Positions 20,204 through 28,620 of a stretch of DNA of 64,000 bases are shown one piece after another. This DNA comes from an uncultured Allobosea sp. GTDB lineage: Bacteria; Pseudomonadota; Alphaproteobacteria; Rhizobiales; Beijerinckiaceae. The stretch lies in contig NZ_CAMFKW010000017.1 in NCBI RefSeq assembly GCF_945957345.1, positions 1 through 64,000 of the forward strand. Reading direction: 5' to 3'. The position numbers and the translations under genes were made by a program. The notes below the pieces were generated by a model that worked only from the letters and a program-made list of their open reading frames with translations, was not told the DNA's origin and made no database searches. Numbering within the stretch: the stretch's first letter is position 1; the number at the start of each line of letters is the position of its first letter.

Positions 20204-21367
20204 TCAGCCGGCTCCCAGCCTGTGCCTGACGATTCCGGCGTGGAACCGCGCGCCGTGGATCAGCCCGCGATCGTCGAAGTCATAGGATGCGTTGTGCAGC
20301 GGGGCCGAGCCCTCGCCATTGCCGACATAGGCGAAGCAGCCGGGCACATGGTCGAGGAAGCGGGCGAAGTCCTCCGAGCCCGTCATCGGCTCGGACGCGA
20401 TCGCGACATTGTCGTCGCCCAACACGGTGCGGGCAGTGGCGAGCACCTCCTCCGAGAGCGCCGCGTCATTCACCAGCGGCACGAATTCGCGCGTATAGGT
20501 AATCTCGCAGGCGAGGTTGTAGCTCTCGGCCGTGCCGCGCGCGATGATGCTCATCTGCCGTTCGATCTCGGCGCTGACCTCGGGGCGGAAGCTGCGGGCG
20601 TCGCCGAGGATGCGGGCCGTTCCGGGCAGCACGTTGCGGGTACCGTCCGTCAGCAGTTCGGTCACCGAGACGACCGCGATATCGGCCGGGCTCAGGCGGC
20701 GCGAGACAATGGTCTGGAGCTGCATCACGAGCGCGCAGGCTGCAACGAGAACCTCGCTGCCGGAATGCGGCCGGGCTGCATGGCCACCGACACCTTTCAA
20801 AACGATCTCGAAATTGTCCTCGGCCGACATGAAGGAGCCGGCGCGCGTCTCGAAGCGGCCGATGCCGAGGCCAGGCATGTTGTGCAGGCCATAAATCTCG
20901 TCGAAGGGGAAGCGCTCCATCAACCCGTCATCGAGCATGGCAAGCGCGCCGCGCCCCCATTCCTCAGCCGGCTGGAACAGGAAGCGCACGGTGCCGTCGA
21001 AACCGCCTTCCTCCGCCAGCAGCTTGGCCGCGCCGAGCAGCATGCTGGTATGGCCGTCATGGCCGCAGGCATGCATCACGCCGGGCGTCTGCGAGCGATA
21101 GGGCTGGTCGTCCTGTTCGGTGATGCGCAAAGCATCCATGTCGGCGCGCAAGGCGATGGCGCGGTTGCCGCTGCCGCGCTTGAGCGTGCCGACGACGCCG
21201 GTGCCGCCGATGCCCTCGACGACCTCGTTCAGGCCGAATTCACGCAGCTTTGCCGCGACGAAGGCGGCGGTCCGCGTCTCTTCGAAGCCGAACTCGGGAT
21301 GGGTGTGCAGGTGGCGGCGCCATTCGGTCATCTGTGACTGGAGATCGTCGAGATCGAGCTTGGGCAT
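20204..21367 (-). CDS. M20 family metallo-amidohydrolase (hippurate hydrolase/aminoacylase type)
   Basis: A 387-residue cytoplasmic amidohydrolase that should deacylate N-acyl amino acids or similar amides. Metal-ligand motifs are HACGHDGH at residues 99-106 and PAEEWGRGA with E135-E136, plus RADMDAL near 74-80. The dimerisation lid domain is present (VGGHAARPHSG). Length is normal. It lies 104 bp after a LysR gene on the same strand, which may regulate it. Confidence 0.9.
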   Translation of the reverse strand: MPKLDLDDLQSQMTEWRRHLHTHPEFGFEETRTAAFVAAKLREFGLNEVVEGIGGTGVVGTLKRGSGNRAIALRADMDALRITEQDDQPYRSQTPGVMHACGHDGHTSMLLGAAKLLAEEGGFDGTVRFLFQPAEEWGRGALAMLDDGLMERFPFDEIYGLHNMPGLGIGRFETRAGSFMSAEDNFEIVLKGVGGHAARPHSGSEVLVAACALVMQLQTIVSRRLSPADIAVVSVTELLTDGTRNVLPGTARILGDARSFRPEVSAEIERQMSIIARGTAESYNLACEITYTREFVPLVNDAALSEEVLATARTVLGDDNVAIASEPMTGSEDFARFLDHVPGCFAYVGNGEGSAPLHNASYDFDDRGLIHGARFHAGIVRHRLGAG

Positions 21368-21471
21368 CGATGCGGCCTCGTTTGCGGAGTTCCGAAGGGA
21401 TAATGCAGATGCGTCGAAAGAAGCGCTGCAATCCTGTCGGCCGGATGCAAATTTGTTTCGCGGAACTGAGA

Positions 21472-22419
21472 TTATGCGAGCGCGGCGTCCGATCGCGAAC
21501 TGGGGCGGCGAGCCGACCGGACAGCGCGGTGTCCCGCGGCAGCTTCGGCCAGCCAGCGACAGACCTCTTCGACCGGGCCGGGATGCCGAGGTTTTCGCGG
21601 GGTGACGATATGGAATCCTGCATCGACGGGCAGCTCCGCCGGGAGAATACGGGCCAAACGGCCTGATGCGATGTCATCGGCCACAAGGAAAAGGCTGGCC
21701 AGTGCGAGGCCCTGGCCGGCGATCGCCGCTTCGACCGCGAGCGAGGTCTGGTTGAAGCGTACATTCTGCGCAGAGGTGGGCGCGCCAGCCGGGAAGGCAA
21801 AGCCAAGGAAGGCTGGCCAGAAGTCGTGGGCATCGTGCAACAACGGATAGCGCGCAAAATTCCGGGGATCGCCGGGGGCGCCGAGCTTTTCGACCAGTAG
21901 CGGGCTGCCGATGGCGACGATGGTCTGCGCGTGCAGCAATTCCGCATTGAGTCCGGGGCCGAATGGCGGCTGCCCGAGCCTGATCGCAAGATCGACGTCG
22001 TCCGTCTCGAAATTCGAGAGGCGGTCGGTCGCGACGATCCGCAGGTCGATCGTAGGATGGGCGGCTGTGAAATCGGTCAGGCGTGGAATGAGCCAGCGCG
22101 AGGCGAGGCTCGGCGTGACGCTGATCGTGAGGCGCTGCGGTTCGGCGCGCAGCTCCCGCGTCGCTTCTGCGATCAGCTCGAAGGCGCGCCGGATCTTGGC
22201 GGCATATTGCTGCCCGGCCTCGGTTGGCTCCAGGCCCTGGGGGCGGCGCTGAAACAGCTTCATGCCAAGCTCGGCTTCGAGGCCGCGGATCAACTGCGCG
22301 ACGGCGCCTTGCGTCACCCCGATCTCTTCGGCAGCGAGCCGGAAATTGAGGTGGCGGGACACGACCTCGAAAACACGGAGGCCGTTCAAAGGCGGCAAGC
22401 GGCGAGATGACGAAGGCAT
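21472..22419 (-). CDS. LysR-family transcriptional regulator (GcvA-like)
   Basis: A 315-residue LysR protein. The HTH reads NFRLAAEEIGVTQGAVAQLIRGLEAELG near residues 25-52, the GcvA/AmpR-type pattern, followed by KLFQRRPQGLEPTEAG. It is divergent from the SDR gene (128 bp between starts) and upstream of the M20 amidohydrolase, so it could control either. The C-terminal end is Arg/Ser-rich. Confidence 0.92.
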   Translation of the reverse strand: MPSSSRRLPPLNGLRVFEVVSRHLNFRLAAEEIGVTQGAVAQLIRGLEAELGMKLFQRRPQGLEPTEAGQQYAAKIRRAFELIAEATRELRAEPQRLTISVTPSLASRWLIPRLTDFTAAHPTIDLRIVATDRLSNFETDDVDLAIRLGQPPFGPGLNAELLHAQTIVAIGSPLLVEKLGAPGDPRNFARYPLLHDAHDFWPAFLGFAFPAGAPTSAQNVRFNQTSLAVEAAIAGQGLALASLFLVADDIASGRLARILPAELPVDAGFHIVTPRKPRHPGPVEEVCRWLAEAAAGHRAVRSARRPSSRSDAALA

Positions 22420-22547
22420 ACGATAGTTTTTCTACTGGCTGCGCTGTGCGGAACTGGTTCGCCGCTCGGCTTCGGCGGTGCTAGTGATGAAGCGAACGAG
22501 GCTTCTGCGGCGACATGGGCTGCCGCGGTATCGAACCGGAGGATAGC

Positions 22548-23252
22548 ATGTCGGTAGAAAAAGTGGCGCTGGTCACGGCGGGCGGAAGCGGCATGGGCGC
22601 CGCGGCGGCGAAGCGCCTGGCGCAGGACGGCTTCGCCGTCGGCATTCTCTCCTCTTCGGGCAAGGGCGAGGCGTTGGCCGTCGAGCTCGGCGGCATCGGC
22701 GTCACCGGCTCGAACCAGTCGAACGACGACCTGAAGCGCCTTGTCGATCTCGCTATGGAGCGCTGGGGCCGCGTCGACGTGCTCGTCAACAGCGCCGGTC
22801 ATGGGCCGCGCGCGCCGATCCTCGACATCACCGACGAGGACTGGCATCGCGGCATGGACACCTATCTGCTCAATGCCATCCGGCCGACGCGCCTGGTGAC
22901 GCCGATCATGCAGAAGCAGAAGGCCGGCGCGATCATCAACATCTCGACGGCCTGGGCCTTCGAGCCGAGTTCGATGTTCCCGACCTCGGCGGTGTTCCGC
23001 GCCGGGCTCGCCTCCTTCACCAAGATCTTCGCCGACACCTATGCGGCCGACAATATCCGCATGAACAACGTGCTGCCGGGCTGGATCGACAGCCTGCCGG
23101 CGACCGAGGAGCGGCGGCAGGGCGTGCCGATGCAGCGCTATGGCACCAGCGACGAGATCGCCGGCACCATCGCCTTCCTCGCCTCGAAGGACGCGGCCTA
23201 TATCACCGGCCAGAACCTGCGCGTCGACGGTGGCATCACCCGCGCGATCTGA
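22548..23252 (+). CDS. SDR-family protein with substituted catalytic residues
   Basis: I start at the ATG at 22548, preceded by GGAGGA, rather than at 22515, giving 234 residues. The Rossmann fold is clear: TAGGSGMG at residues 10-17, NSAG at 81-84, LLNA with N109, and the C-terminal ITGQNLRVDGG. The Ser-Tyr-Lys positions are altered: NIST has Thr134, and the usual YxxxK reads S147-A-V-F-R151. Classical dehydrogenase chemistry is therefore doubtful. It may bind NAD(P) in another role or be an atypical reductase. Divergent from a LysR gene. Confidence 0.82.
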   Translation: MSVEKVALVTAGGSGMGAAAAKRLAQDGFAVGILSSSGKGEALAVELGGIGVTGSNQSNDDLKRLVDLAMERWGRVDVLVNSAGHGPRAPILDITDEDWHRGMDTYLLNAIRPTRLVTPIMQKQKAGAIINISTAWAFEPSSMFPTSAVFRAGLASFTKIFADTYAADNIRMNNVLPGWIDSLPATEERRQGVPMQRYGTSDEIAGTIAFLASKDAAYITGQNLRVDGGITRAI

Positions 23253-23412
23253 GATCAACTTCGGGCGCCATCGCGACGCCCGGTTGCTTTGCTCATCCTC
23301 CCGTCGTGACCTCGATCAGGTGACGGCGGGGGCGTCCGCCTGTTGCCGATATCGACAGGGCTCGAAACAGGCGCTACCTCCTCTGGAAGGCTAACGGGGG
23401 CGGAAACGGCGC

Positions 23413-24051
23413 ATGCGTGGGGCAGGGGCAAGTCTGGCTGGCGCGCTCATTCTCTTCTTCGCCCGCTTCATCACGGCCGTCCGCGGCCGCTGGGCGGGCG
23501 TCGAGCCTACCGACGAGCAGCGTATCTACTTCGCCAACCATGCAAGCCACGGCGATTTCGTCCTGATCTGGACTGTGCTGCCGCGGCGCATACGCTTCAT
23601 CACCCGGCCGGTCGCGGGCAGCGACTACTGGCTGAAGGGCAGCCTGCGGCGCTTCATCGGCCGCGACGTCTTCAACGCCGTGCTGATCGACCGCGACCGC
23701 GAGAGCCGCACCAGCGATCCGATCGCGCAGATGACCGAGGCGCTCGATGCCGGCTCTTCGCTGATCGTCTTCCCGGAGGGCACGCGCAACACCACCGAGG
23801 CGCGCCTGCTGCCGTTCAAGAGCGGCCTGTTCCATCTGGCGCAGACCAGGCCGAACGTGGCGCTCGTGCCGGCCTGGATCGACAATCTCAACCGCGTCAT
23901 GCCCAAGGGCGAGTTCGTGCCGATCCCGCTGATCTGCACGGTCACCTTCGGCGCGCCGCTGCGCCTCGCTGACGGTGAGGCCAAGCCCGATTTCCTGGCG
24001 CGGACTGAGGCCGCGCTGCTCGCCCTGTCCCCCAAGTCGAACGCGTCATGA
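23413..24051 (+). CDS. Lysophospholipid acyltransferase (PlsC-like)
   Basis: A 212-residue membrane-associated acyltransferase. The N-terminus is hydrophobic (ASLAGALILFFARF). The catalytic HX4D motif is NHASHGDF and the second block is FPEGTRN, followed by PFKSGLFHLA. It would transfer an acyl chain to a lysophosphatidate-type acceptor. It overlaps the CdsA-like gene by 4 bp and is first in a four-gene operon resembling E. coli ynbABC. Confidence 0.88.
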   Translation: MRGAGASLAGALILFFARFITAVRGRWAGVEPTDEQRIYFANHASHGDFVLIWTVLPRRIRFITRPVAGSDYWLKGSLRRFIGRDVFNAVLIDRDRESRTSDPIAQMTEALDAGSSLIVFPEGTRNTTEARLLPFKSGLFHLAQTRPNVALVPAWIDNLNRVMPKGEFVPIPLICTVTFGAPLRLADGEAKPDFLARTEAALLALSPKSNAS

Positions 24052-24998
24052 CGATGCCGCATCCCGATCTGGTGGCCGTGCTCGCCGGCATTCTCGGCGT
24101 TCTCGTCCTTGCCTCGACGATCGGCTTCGTGCTGCAGCGCAAGCTCTCGCCGGATGGCTCCAATGCCGTGGTCGAGAACCTGAACGACCGCATCCGGGCC
24201 TGGTGGGTCATGGTCGTGCTGATGGGGCTTGCCCTCATCGGTGGCAAGACCGGCGTCACCCTGCTCTTCGGCTTCTGCTCCTTCGCCGCCTTGCGCGAAT
24301 TCATCACGCTGACCGATACCCGCCGCGCCGATCACTGGGCGCTGGCCGCGGCCTTCTTCATCGTGCTGCCGGTGCAATATTATCTGATCTGGATCGAGTG
24401 GTATGGGCTCTACTCGATCTTCATCCCCGTCTACGCCTTCCTGCTGATGCCGATCATCGCGGCGGCGCGCGGCGACACCGAGCATTTCCTCGTGCGCATC
24501 GCCGAGGTGCAATGGGCGCTGATGATCTGCGTCTTCGCCACCTCGCATGTGCCGGCTTTGCTCAGCCTCGGTATCGCCGGCTACGAAGGCCGCAACGTCC
24601 TGCTGATCGCCTTCCTCGTCATCGTCGTGCAGATCAGCGACGTCCTGCAATATGTCTGGGGCAAGCTTCTGGGACGCACCAAGATCGCGCCGAAGCTCTC
24701 GCCCTCGAAGACGGTCGAGGGCTTCGTCGGCGGCGCGCTGAGCGCCACCGCGGTCGGCGCCGGCTTGTCCTGGATGACGCCTTTCACGCCGCTTCAGGCG
24801 GCTTTCCTCGCGCTGGTCATCGTCCTCATGGGCTTCTTCGGCGGTCTCGTCATGTCGGCGATCAAGCGCGATCGCGGCGTCAAGGATTGGGGTAACCTGA
24901 TCGCCGGCCATGGCGGCTTCATCGACCGGCTCGACTCGGTCGTCTTCTCCGCCCCGATCTTCTTCCATCTCGTCCGCTATGGCTGGTCGGCCGTATGA
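24048..24998 (+). CDS. Phosphatidate cytidylyltransferase-like protein (CdsA/YnbB-like)
   Basis: A 316-residue polytopic membrane protein with about eight hydrophobic helices. The CDP-diglyceride synthase signature is near the C-terminus: SKTVEGFVGG, later KRDRGVKDWGNLIAGHGGFIDRLDS. It would make CDP-diacylglycerol from phosphatidate and CTP. Because it is encoded with a dedicated acyltransferase and an alcohol phosphatidyltransferase, it is probably a second, specialised CdsA rather than the housekeeping enzyme (inference). Confidence 0.88.
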   Translation: MTMPHPDLVAVLAGILGVLVLASTIGFVLQRKLSPDGSNAVVENLNDRIRAWWVMVVLMGLALIGGKTGVTLLFGFCSFAALREFITLTDTRRADHWALAAAFFIVLPVQYYLIWIEWYGLYSIFIPVYAFLLMPIIAAARGDTEHFLVRIAEVQWALMICVFATSHVPALLSLGIAGYEGRNVLLIAFLVIVVQISDVLQYVWGKLLGRTKIAPKLSPSKTVEGFVGGALSATAVGAGLSWMTPFTPLQAAFLALVIVLMGFFGGLVMSAIKRDRGVKDWGNLIAGHGGFIDRLDSVVFSAPIFFHLVRYGWSAV

Positions 24999-25384
24999 GC
25001 GGACCGCTCGCGCGCCTGATGCGGAGCAGCATCGTCCATGTCGGTTTCGCTTTCGTCGCGATGGGCAGTTGGGCGGCCTTCGCCAACCGCGCCCACCCGA
25101 TGCCGGCGCCGCTTCAGGCTGGGCTCCTGCAGGGCGCGATCTCGGCGACGATCACGCTGGTCCTGAAGCGCGCGATCGAATATCTCGCCAGCCGCTTCTC
25201 CGGCCTCGCAGCCTTGCTGGCGCCGCCGGTGATCGCCGGCCTCGTCTCCGCGAGCCTGCTGACTCTTCTCCATACGATCGGTGGCACGCCCGAGATCGCG
25301 AAGACCATCGCCGTGCCGCTCACCGTCGCGACGAGCTACGCCGCGCTCTACAATTATTCGCTCTGGCGCATCCGGAAGGCCTGA
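24995..25384 (+). CDS. Small membrane protein of the phospholipid-type operon
   Basis: A 129-residue protein with three to four hydrophobic segments (near residues 14-30, 42-58, 70-92 and 103-120) and no motif I recognise. It overlaps the CdsA-like gene by 4 bp and precedes the phosphatidyltransferase gene by 3 bp, so it belongs to the pathway. It could be an assembly or flippase-type partner. Function unknown. Confidence 0.75.
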   Translation: MSGPLARLMRSSIVHVGFAFVAMGSWAAFANRAHPMPAPLQAGLLQGAISATITLVLKRAIEYLASRFSGLAALLAPPVIAGLVSASLLTLLHTIGGTPEIAKTIAVPLTVATSYAALYNYSLWRIRKA

Positions 25385-25387
25385 CTC

Positions 25388-26032
25388 ATGGCGCAGGACG
25401 AGAACCGCCGCCCGCTCGCCAGTCGCGATTCAGGCTGGGCCCGCACGATTGCCCGCCGCTTGAGCACGGCATCCGTGACGCCGAACCAGATCTCGATGGC
25501 GAGCATGGCGATGGCGGCCGTCGCCGGCATCGCCTTCTGGCATGCGGGTGCGGCCACGGGCGGCTCGCGCATTGCCTTGCTGCTCGTCGCCGCGCTCTTC
25601 TGCCAGTTCCGGCTGCTCTGCAACCTCTTCGACGGGATGGTGGCGATCGAGGGCGGCAAGCAGGCGCCGGACGGGCCGTTCTGGAACGAATTCCCTGACC
25701 GCGTCGCCGATATCCTGATCCTTATCGGCGCCGGCTATGGCGCAAGCGTGCCGACGCTGGGCTGGGCCGCAGCGGCCTTTGCCGTGCTGACCGCCTATGC
25801 CCGCGAGCTCGGACGCAATTGCGGCCTGCCCGCCGATTTCTCCGGGCCGATGGCCAAGCAGCACCGCATGGCGATGATCACGGCCGCGGCCGTGCTGTCG
25901 CTGCTGGAGCCGCTCTGGAGCGGCCACAATCAGGTGCTCGTTGGCGCACTCTGGCTCATTGCGGTCGGTGCCGCGATCACCGCGATCCGGCGCGCCGCGA
26001 ACATCGTCCGCAGTTTGCGCGCCGGCCGATAG
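25388..26032 (+). CDS. CDP-alcohol phosphatidyltransferase family protein (YnbA-like, variant motif)
   Basis: A 214-residue membrane protein. The family signature D-x2-DG-x2-AR-x8-G-x3-D-x3-D aligns without gaps but with three changes: N79, D82-G83, A86-I87, G96, N100, D104. Two of the four aspartates are Asn and the Arg is Ile. From memory, related subfamilies share such changes, so this may mark a distinct substrate class rather than inactivation. Hydrophobic helices flank the motif. It should join a CDP-linked lipid to an alcohol. It ends 12 bp from the convergent alcohol dehydrogenase gene. Confidence 0.82.
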   Translation: MAQDENRRPLASRDSGWARTIARRLSTASVTPNQISMASMAMAAVAGIAFWHAGAATGGSRIALLLVAALFCQFRLLCNLFDGMVAIEGGKQAPDGPFWNEFPDRVADILILIGAGYGASVPTLGWAAAAFAVLTAYARELGRNCGLPADFSGPMAKQHRMAMITAAAVLSLLEPLWSGHNQVLVGALWLIAVGAAITAIRRAANIVRSLRAGR

Positions 26033-26044
26033 CATCCATCGATC

Positions 26045-27190
26045 TCAGATCGACTCGATCAGCAGCTTGCGCGCCGCATCGACAGTCAGCTCCACCGGGT
26101 TGCCGCCGGTCGAGGGGTCGGCCACGGCGGCTTCGGCCAGCTCGTCGATCCGGTCGGTGCCGACGCCGAGCGCCGCGAGCTTGTCGGGAATGCCAAGATC
26201 AGCCCGCAGTTTCAGTACGAAATCATAGAAGCCGTCGAAGCCGCCGGGGATACCGAGATAGGCGGCTGCCGCCGCGATCCTGTCCTCGATCGCCGGGCGA
26301 TTGAAGCCCAGCACCGGCGGCATCACCACAGCGTTCGTGGTGCCGTGATGGGTGTGGTAGACCGCCCCGACCGGGTGGGAGAGCGAATGGATCGCGCCGA
26401 GCCCCTTCTGGAAGGCGACGGCGCCCATCGCGGCGGCGGCCATCATCTGCGTACGCGCCTCGATATCGCTGCCGTCGGCATAGGCGCGCGGCAGATAGGT
26501 CTTCACCAGCCGCATGCCTTCGAGCGCGATGCCCTGGCTCATCGGATGGAAGAACGGCGAGGAATAGGCTTCGAGGCAATGCGCGAAGGCGTCCATGCCG
26601 GTGCCGGCGGTGATCGCCTTGGGCATGCCGACCGTCAGTTCGGGGTCGCAGATCGTCACGCCCGGCAGGAATTTCGGGTGGAAGATGATCTTCTTGGTAT
26701 GGGTCTGCGAATTGGTGATGACCGAGGCGCGGCCGACCTCGGAGCCGGTTCCCGCCGTGGTCGGCACCGCGACGATCGGCGCGATACCCTCGACGGAGGC
26801 GCGCGTCCACCAGTCGCCGACATCCTCGAAATCCCAGACCGGACGGGTCTGCCCGGCCATGAAGGCCACGCATTTGCCGAGATCGAGGCCGGAGCCGCCG
26901 CCGAAGGCGACGACGCCGTCATGCCCGCCCGCCTTGAAGGCGCGGACGCCGTCGTCGAGATTGCGGTCGTTCGGGTTGGGGTCGACATCGGCGAAGATCG
27001 CGCGGCCGAGTCCGCCGGCTTCGAGGATGTCGAGCGCATTGGCAGTGATCGCCATGCTCGCGAGGCCTCGGTCGGTCACGAGCAACGGCCGCTTCATGCC
27101 GAGCGCCTTGCAGTGATCGGCCAGTTCCCTGATCCGCCCGGCGCCCAGCTTGACGGCGGTCGGATAGCTCCAGTTCGCGGTGATCGGCAT
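26045..27190 (-). CDS. Iron-containing alcohol dehydrogenase
   Basis: The ATG at 27190 overlaps the aldehyde dehydrogenase stop codon by 4 bp and gives 381 residues. The nucleotide-binding motif GGGSGLDLGK and PTTAGTGSE are in the N-terminal half. The Fe ligands lie in GMDAFAHCLEAY and in HSLSHPVGAVYHTHHG. This is the type-III ADH family, interconverting alcohols and aldehydes with NAD(P). As the last gene of an operon with a glutamine-synthetase-like ligase and an ALDH, it may oxidise a hydroxyl group on a gamma-glutamylated amino alcohol (inference). Confidence 0.9.
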   Translation of the reverse strand: MPITANWSYPTAVKLGAGRIRELADHCKALGMKRPLLVTDRGLASMAITANALDILEAGGLGRAIFADVDPNPNDRNLDDGVRAFKAGGHDGVVAFGGGSGLDLGKCVAFMAGQTRPVWDFEDVGDWWTRASVEGIAPIVAVPTTAGTGSEVGRASVITNSQTHTKKIIFHPKFLPGVTICDPELTVGMPKAITAGTGMDAFAHCLEAYSSPFFHPMSQGIALEGMRLVKTYLPRAYADGSDIEARTQMMAAAAMGAVAFQKGLGAIHSLSHPVGAVYHTHHGTTNAVVMPPVLGFNRPAIEDRIAAAAAYLGIPGGFDGFYDFVLKLRADLGIPDKLAALGVGTDRIDELAEAAVADPSTGGNPVELTVDAARKLLIESI

Positions 27191-28581
27191 CAGCCAGCTC
27201 TCTTCAGATGGTAGGATTTCGGACGGGTGAGGTTGTGGAAGCCGATGACCGAGAGCGAGCCGCCCCGCCCGGTCTCCTTGACGCCGGTCCAGCACAGGGC
27301 CGGATCGAGATAATCGGCGCGGTTCATGAAGACGGTGCCGGTTTCGAGGTCTTGTCCGAGCCGCGCGGCGCGCTCGGCATCGCCGGTCCAGAGCGAGACC
27401 GTGAGACCGTATTTCGAGTCGTTCATCAGCGCGAGGGCCTCGGCATCGTCGCGCACCTTCATGATGCCGACCGCCGGGCCAAATGTCTCCTCGCGCATGA
27501 TCGTCATTGAATGGTCGACATCGACCAGGACCTGCGGCGCGAGATAGGCGCCGCCATCGTCCTGCGGGAACAGCTTGGGATCGACCAGGGCCCGTGCACC
27601 TTTCGCTGTCGCCTCGGCGATCTGCTCGCGCACCACCTGTGCGAAGCGCTTATGCGCCATCGGGCCGAGCGAAGTCTCGGGATCGAGCGGGTTGCCGAGG
27701 CGGTAATTCGAGACCCAGGCGACCGATTTCTCGACAAAGGCGTCGTAGAGGCTCTCATGCACATAGATGCGCTCGATGCCGCAGCAGCACTGCCCGGAAT
27801 TGAAGGTCGCGCCGTCCATCAGTGTGTCGACGGCCTTGTCGAGATCGGCATCCTCCATGACATAGCCGGGGTCCTTGCCGCCGAGCTCCAGCCCGATCCC
27901 GGTGAAGGTGCCGGCGGCGGCGCGCTCGATCGCCTGCCCGCCCGCGACCGAGCCGGTGAAGTTGATGAAGTCGAACTGCTTCTCGGCGATCAGGCGCGAC
28001 GACGTCTCATGGTCCAGGAAGACATTGGCGAAGACCTCCTCCGGCACGCCCGCCTCGTGGAAGGCCCGCGCCAATCGCTCGCCGGTGAGCAGGGTCTGGC
28101 TGGCATGCTTGAGCACGACCGCATTGCCGGCGATCAGCGCCGGCGCGACCGAGTTGATCGCGGTCATATAGGGATAGTTCCACGGCGCGATCACGAAGAC
28201 GACGCCATGCGGCTCGTGCGCGATGAAGCGCTTGAAGGCGGCGCTGTCCTCGACGACGAGCGGAGCCAGCGCCTCGTTCGCGATCGAGGCCATGTAGTTC
28301 GAGCGCTCGTTGAAGCCCTTGAACTCGCCGCCGTACTTGATCGGCCGGCCCATCTGCCAGGCGAGTTCGATCACGACGTCCTGCCCCATCTCGTTGAGGC
28401 GCGCGACGCCCTTGAGCACAAGCGCGATGCGCTCGTCGAGCGGGCGCCTGGCCCAGGCCTTCTGCGCCTTGCGGGCGCGGGCGACCACGGCCTTGGCATC
28501 GTCGAGGCTGAGAGCCGGCCGCTCGGCATAGACCGAGCCGTCCACCGGCGACACGCATCGGATCATCGTCATCATTGGCAT
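27190..28581 (-). CDS. NAD(P)-dependent aldehyde dehydrogenase
   Basis: A 463-residue ALDH. Landmarks are APWNYP at 132-137, FTGSVAGG near 208-215, the catalytic Glu232 in LELGGKDP and the nucleophile region FNSGQCCCG, where C266 aligns with the catalytic cysteine and C265 and C267 flank it. It overlaps the iron ADH by one base pair of coding plus the stop and follows the glutamine-synthetase-like gene by 39 bp. It would oxidise an aldehyde from the same pathway to a carboxylate. Confidence 0.92.
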   Translation of the reverse strand: MPMMTMIRCVSPVDGSVYAERPALSLDDAKAVVARARKAQKAWARRPLDERIALVLKGVARLNEMGQDVVIELAWQMGRPIKYGGEFKGFNERSNYMASIANEALAPLVVEDSAAFKRFIAHEPHGVVFVIAPWNYPYMTAINSVAPALIAGNAVVLKHASQTLLTGERLARAFHEAGVPEEVFANVFLDHETSSRLIAEKQFDFINFTGSVAGGQAIERAAAGTFTGIGLELGGKDPGYVMEDADLDKAVDTLMDGATFNSGQCCCGIERIYVHESLYDAFVEKSVAWVSNYRLGNPLDPETSLGPMAHKRFAQVVREQIAEATAKGARALVDPKLFPQDDGGAYLAPQVLVDVDHSMTIMREETFGPAVGIMKVRDDAEALALMNDSKYGLTVSLWTGDAERAARLGQDLETGTVFMNRADYLDPALCWTGVKETGRGGSLSVIGFHNLTRPKSYHLKRAG

Positions 28582-28620
28582 CCGTCTGGCTGAAATTCGC
28601 TGTGAGAGGAGGGAGCCGGG

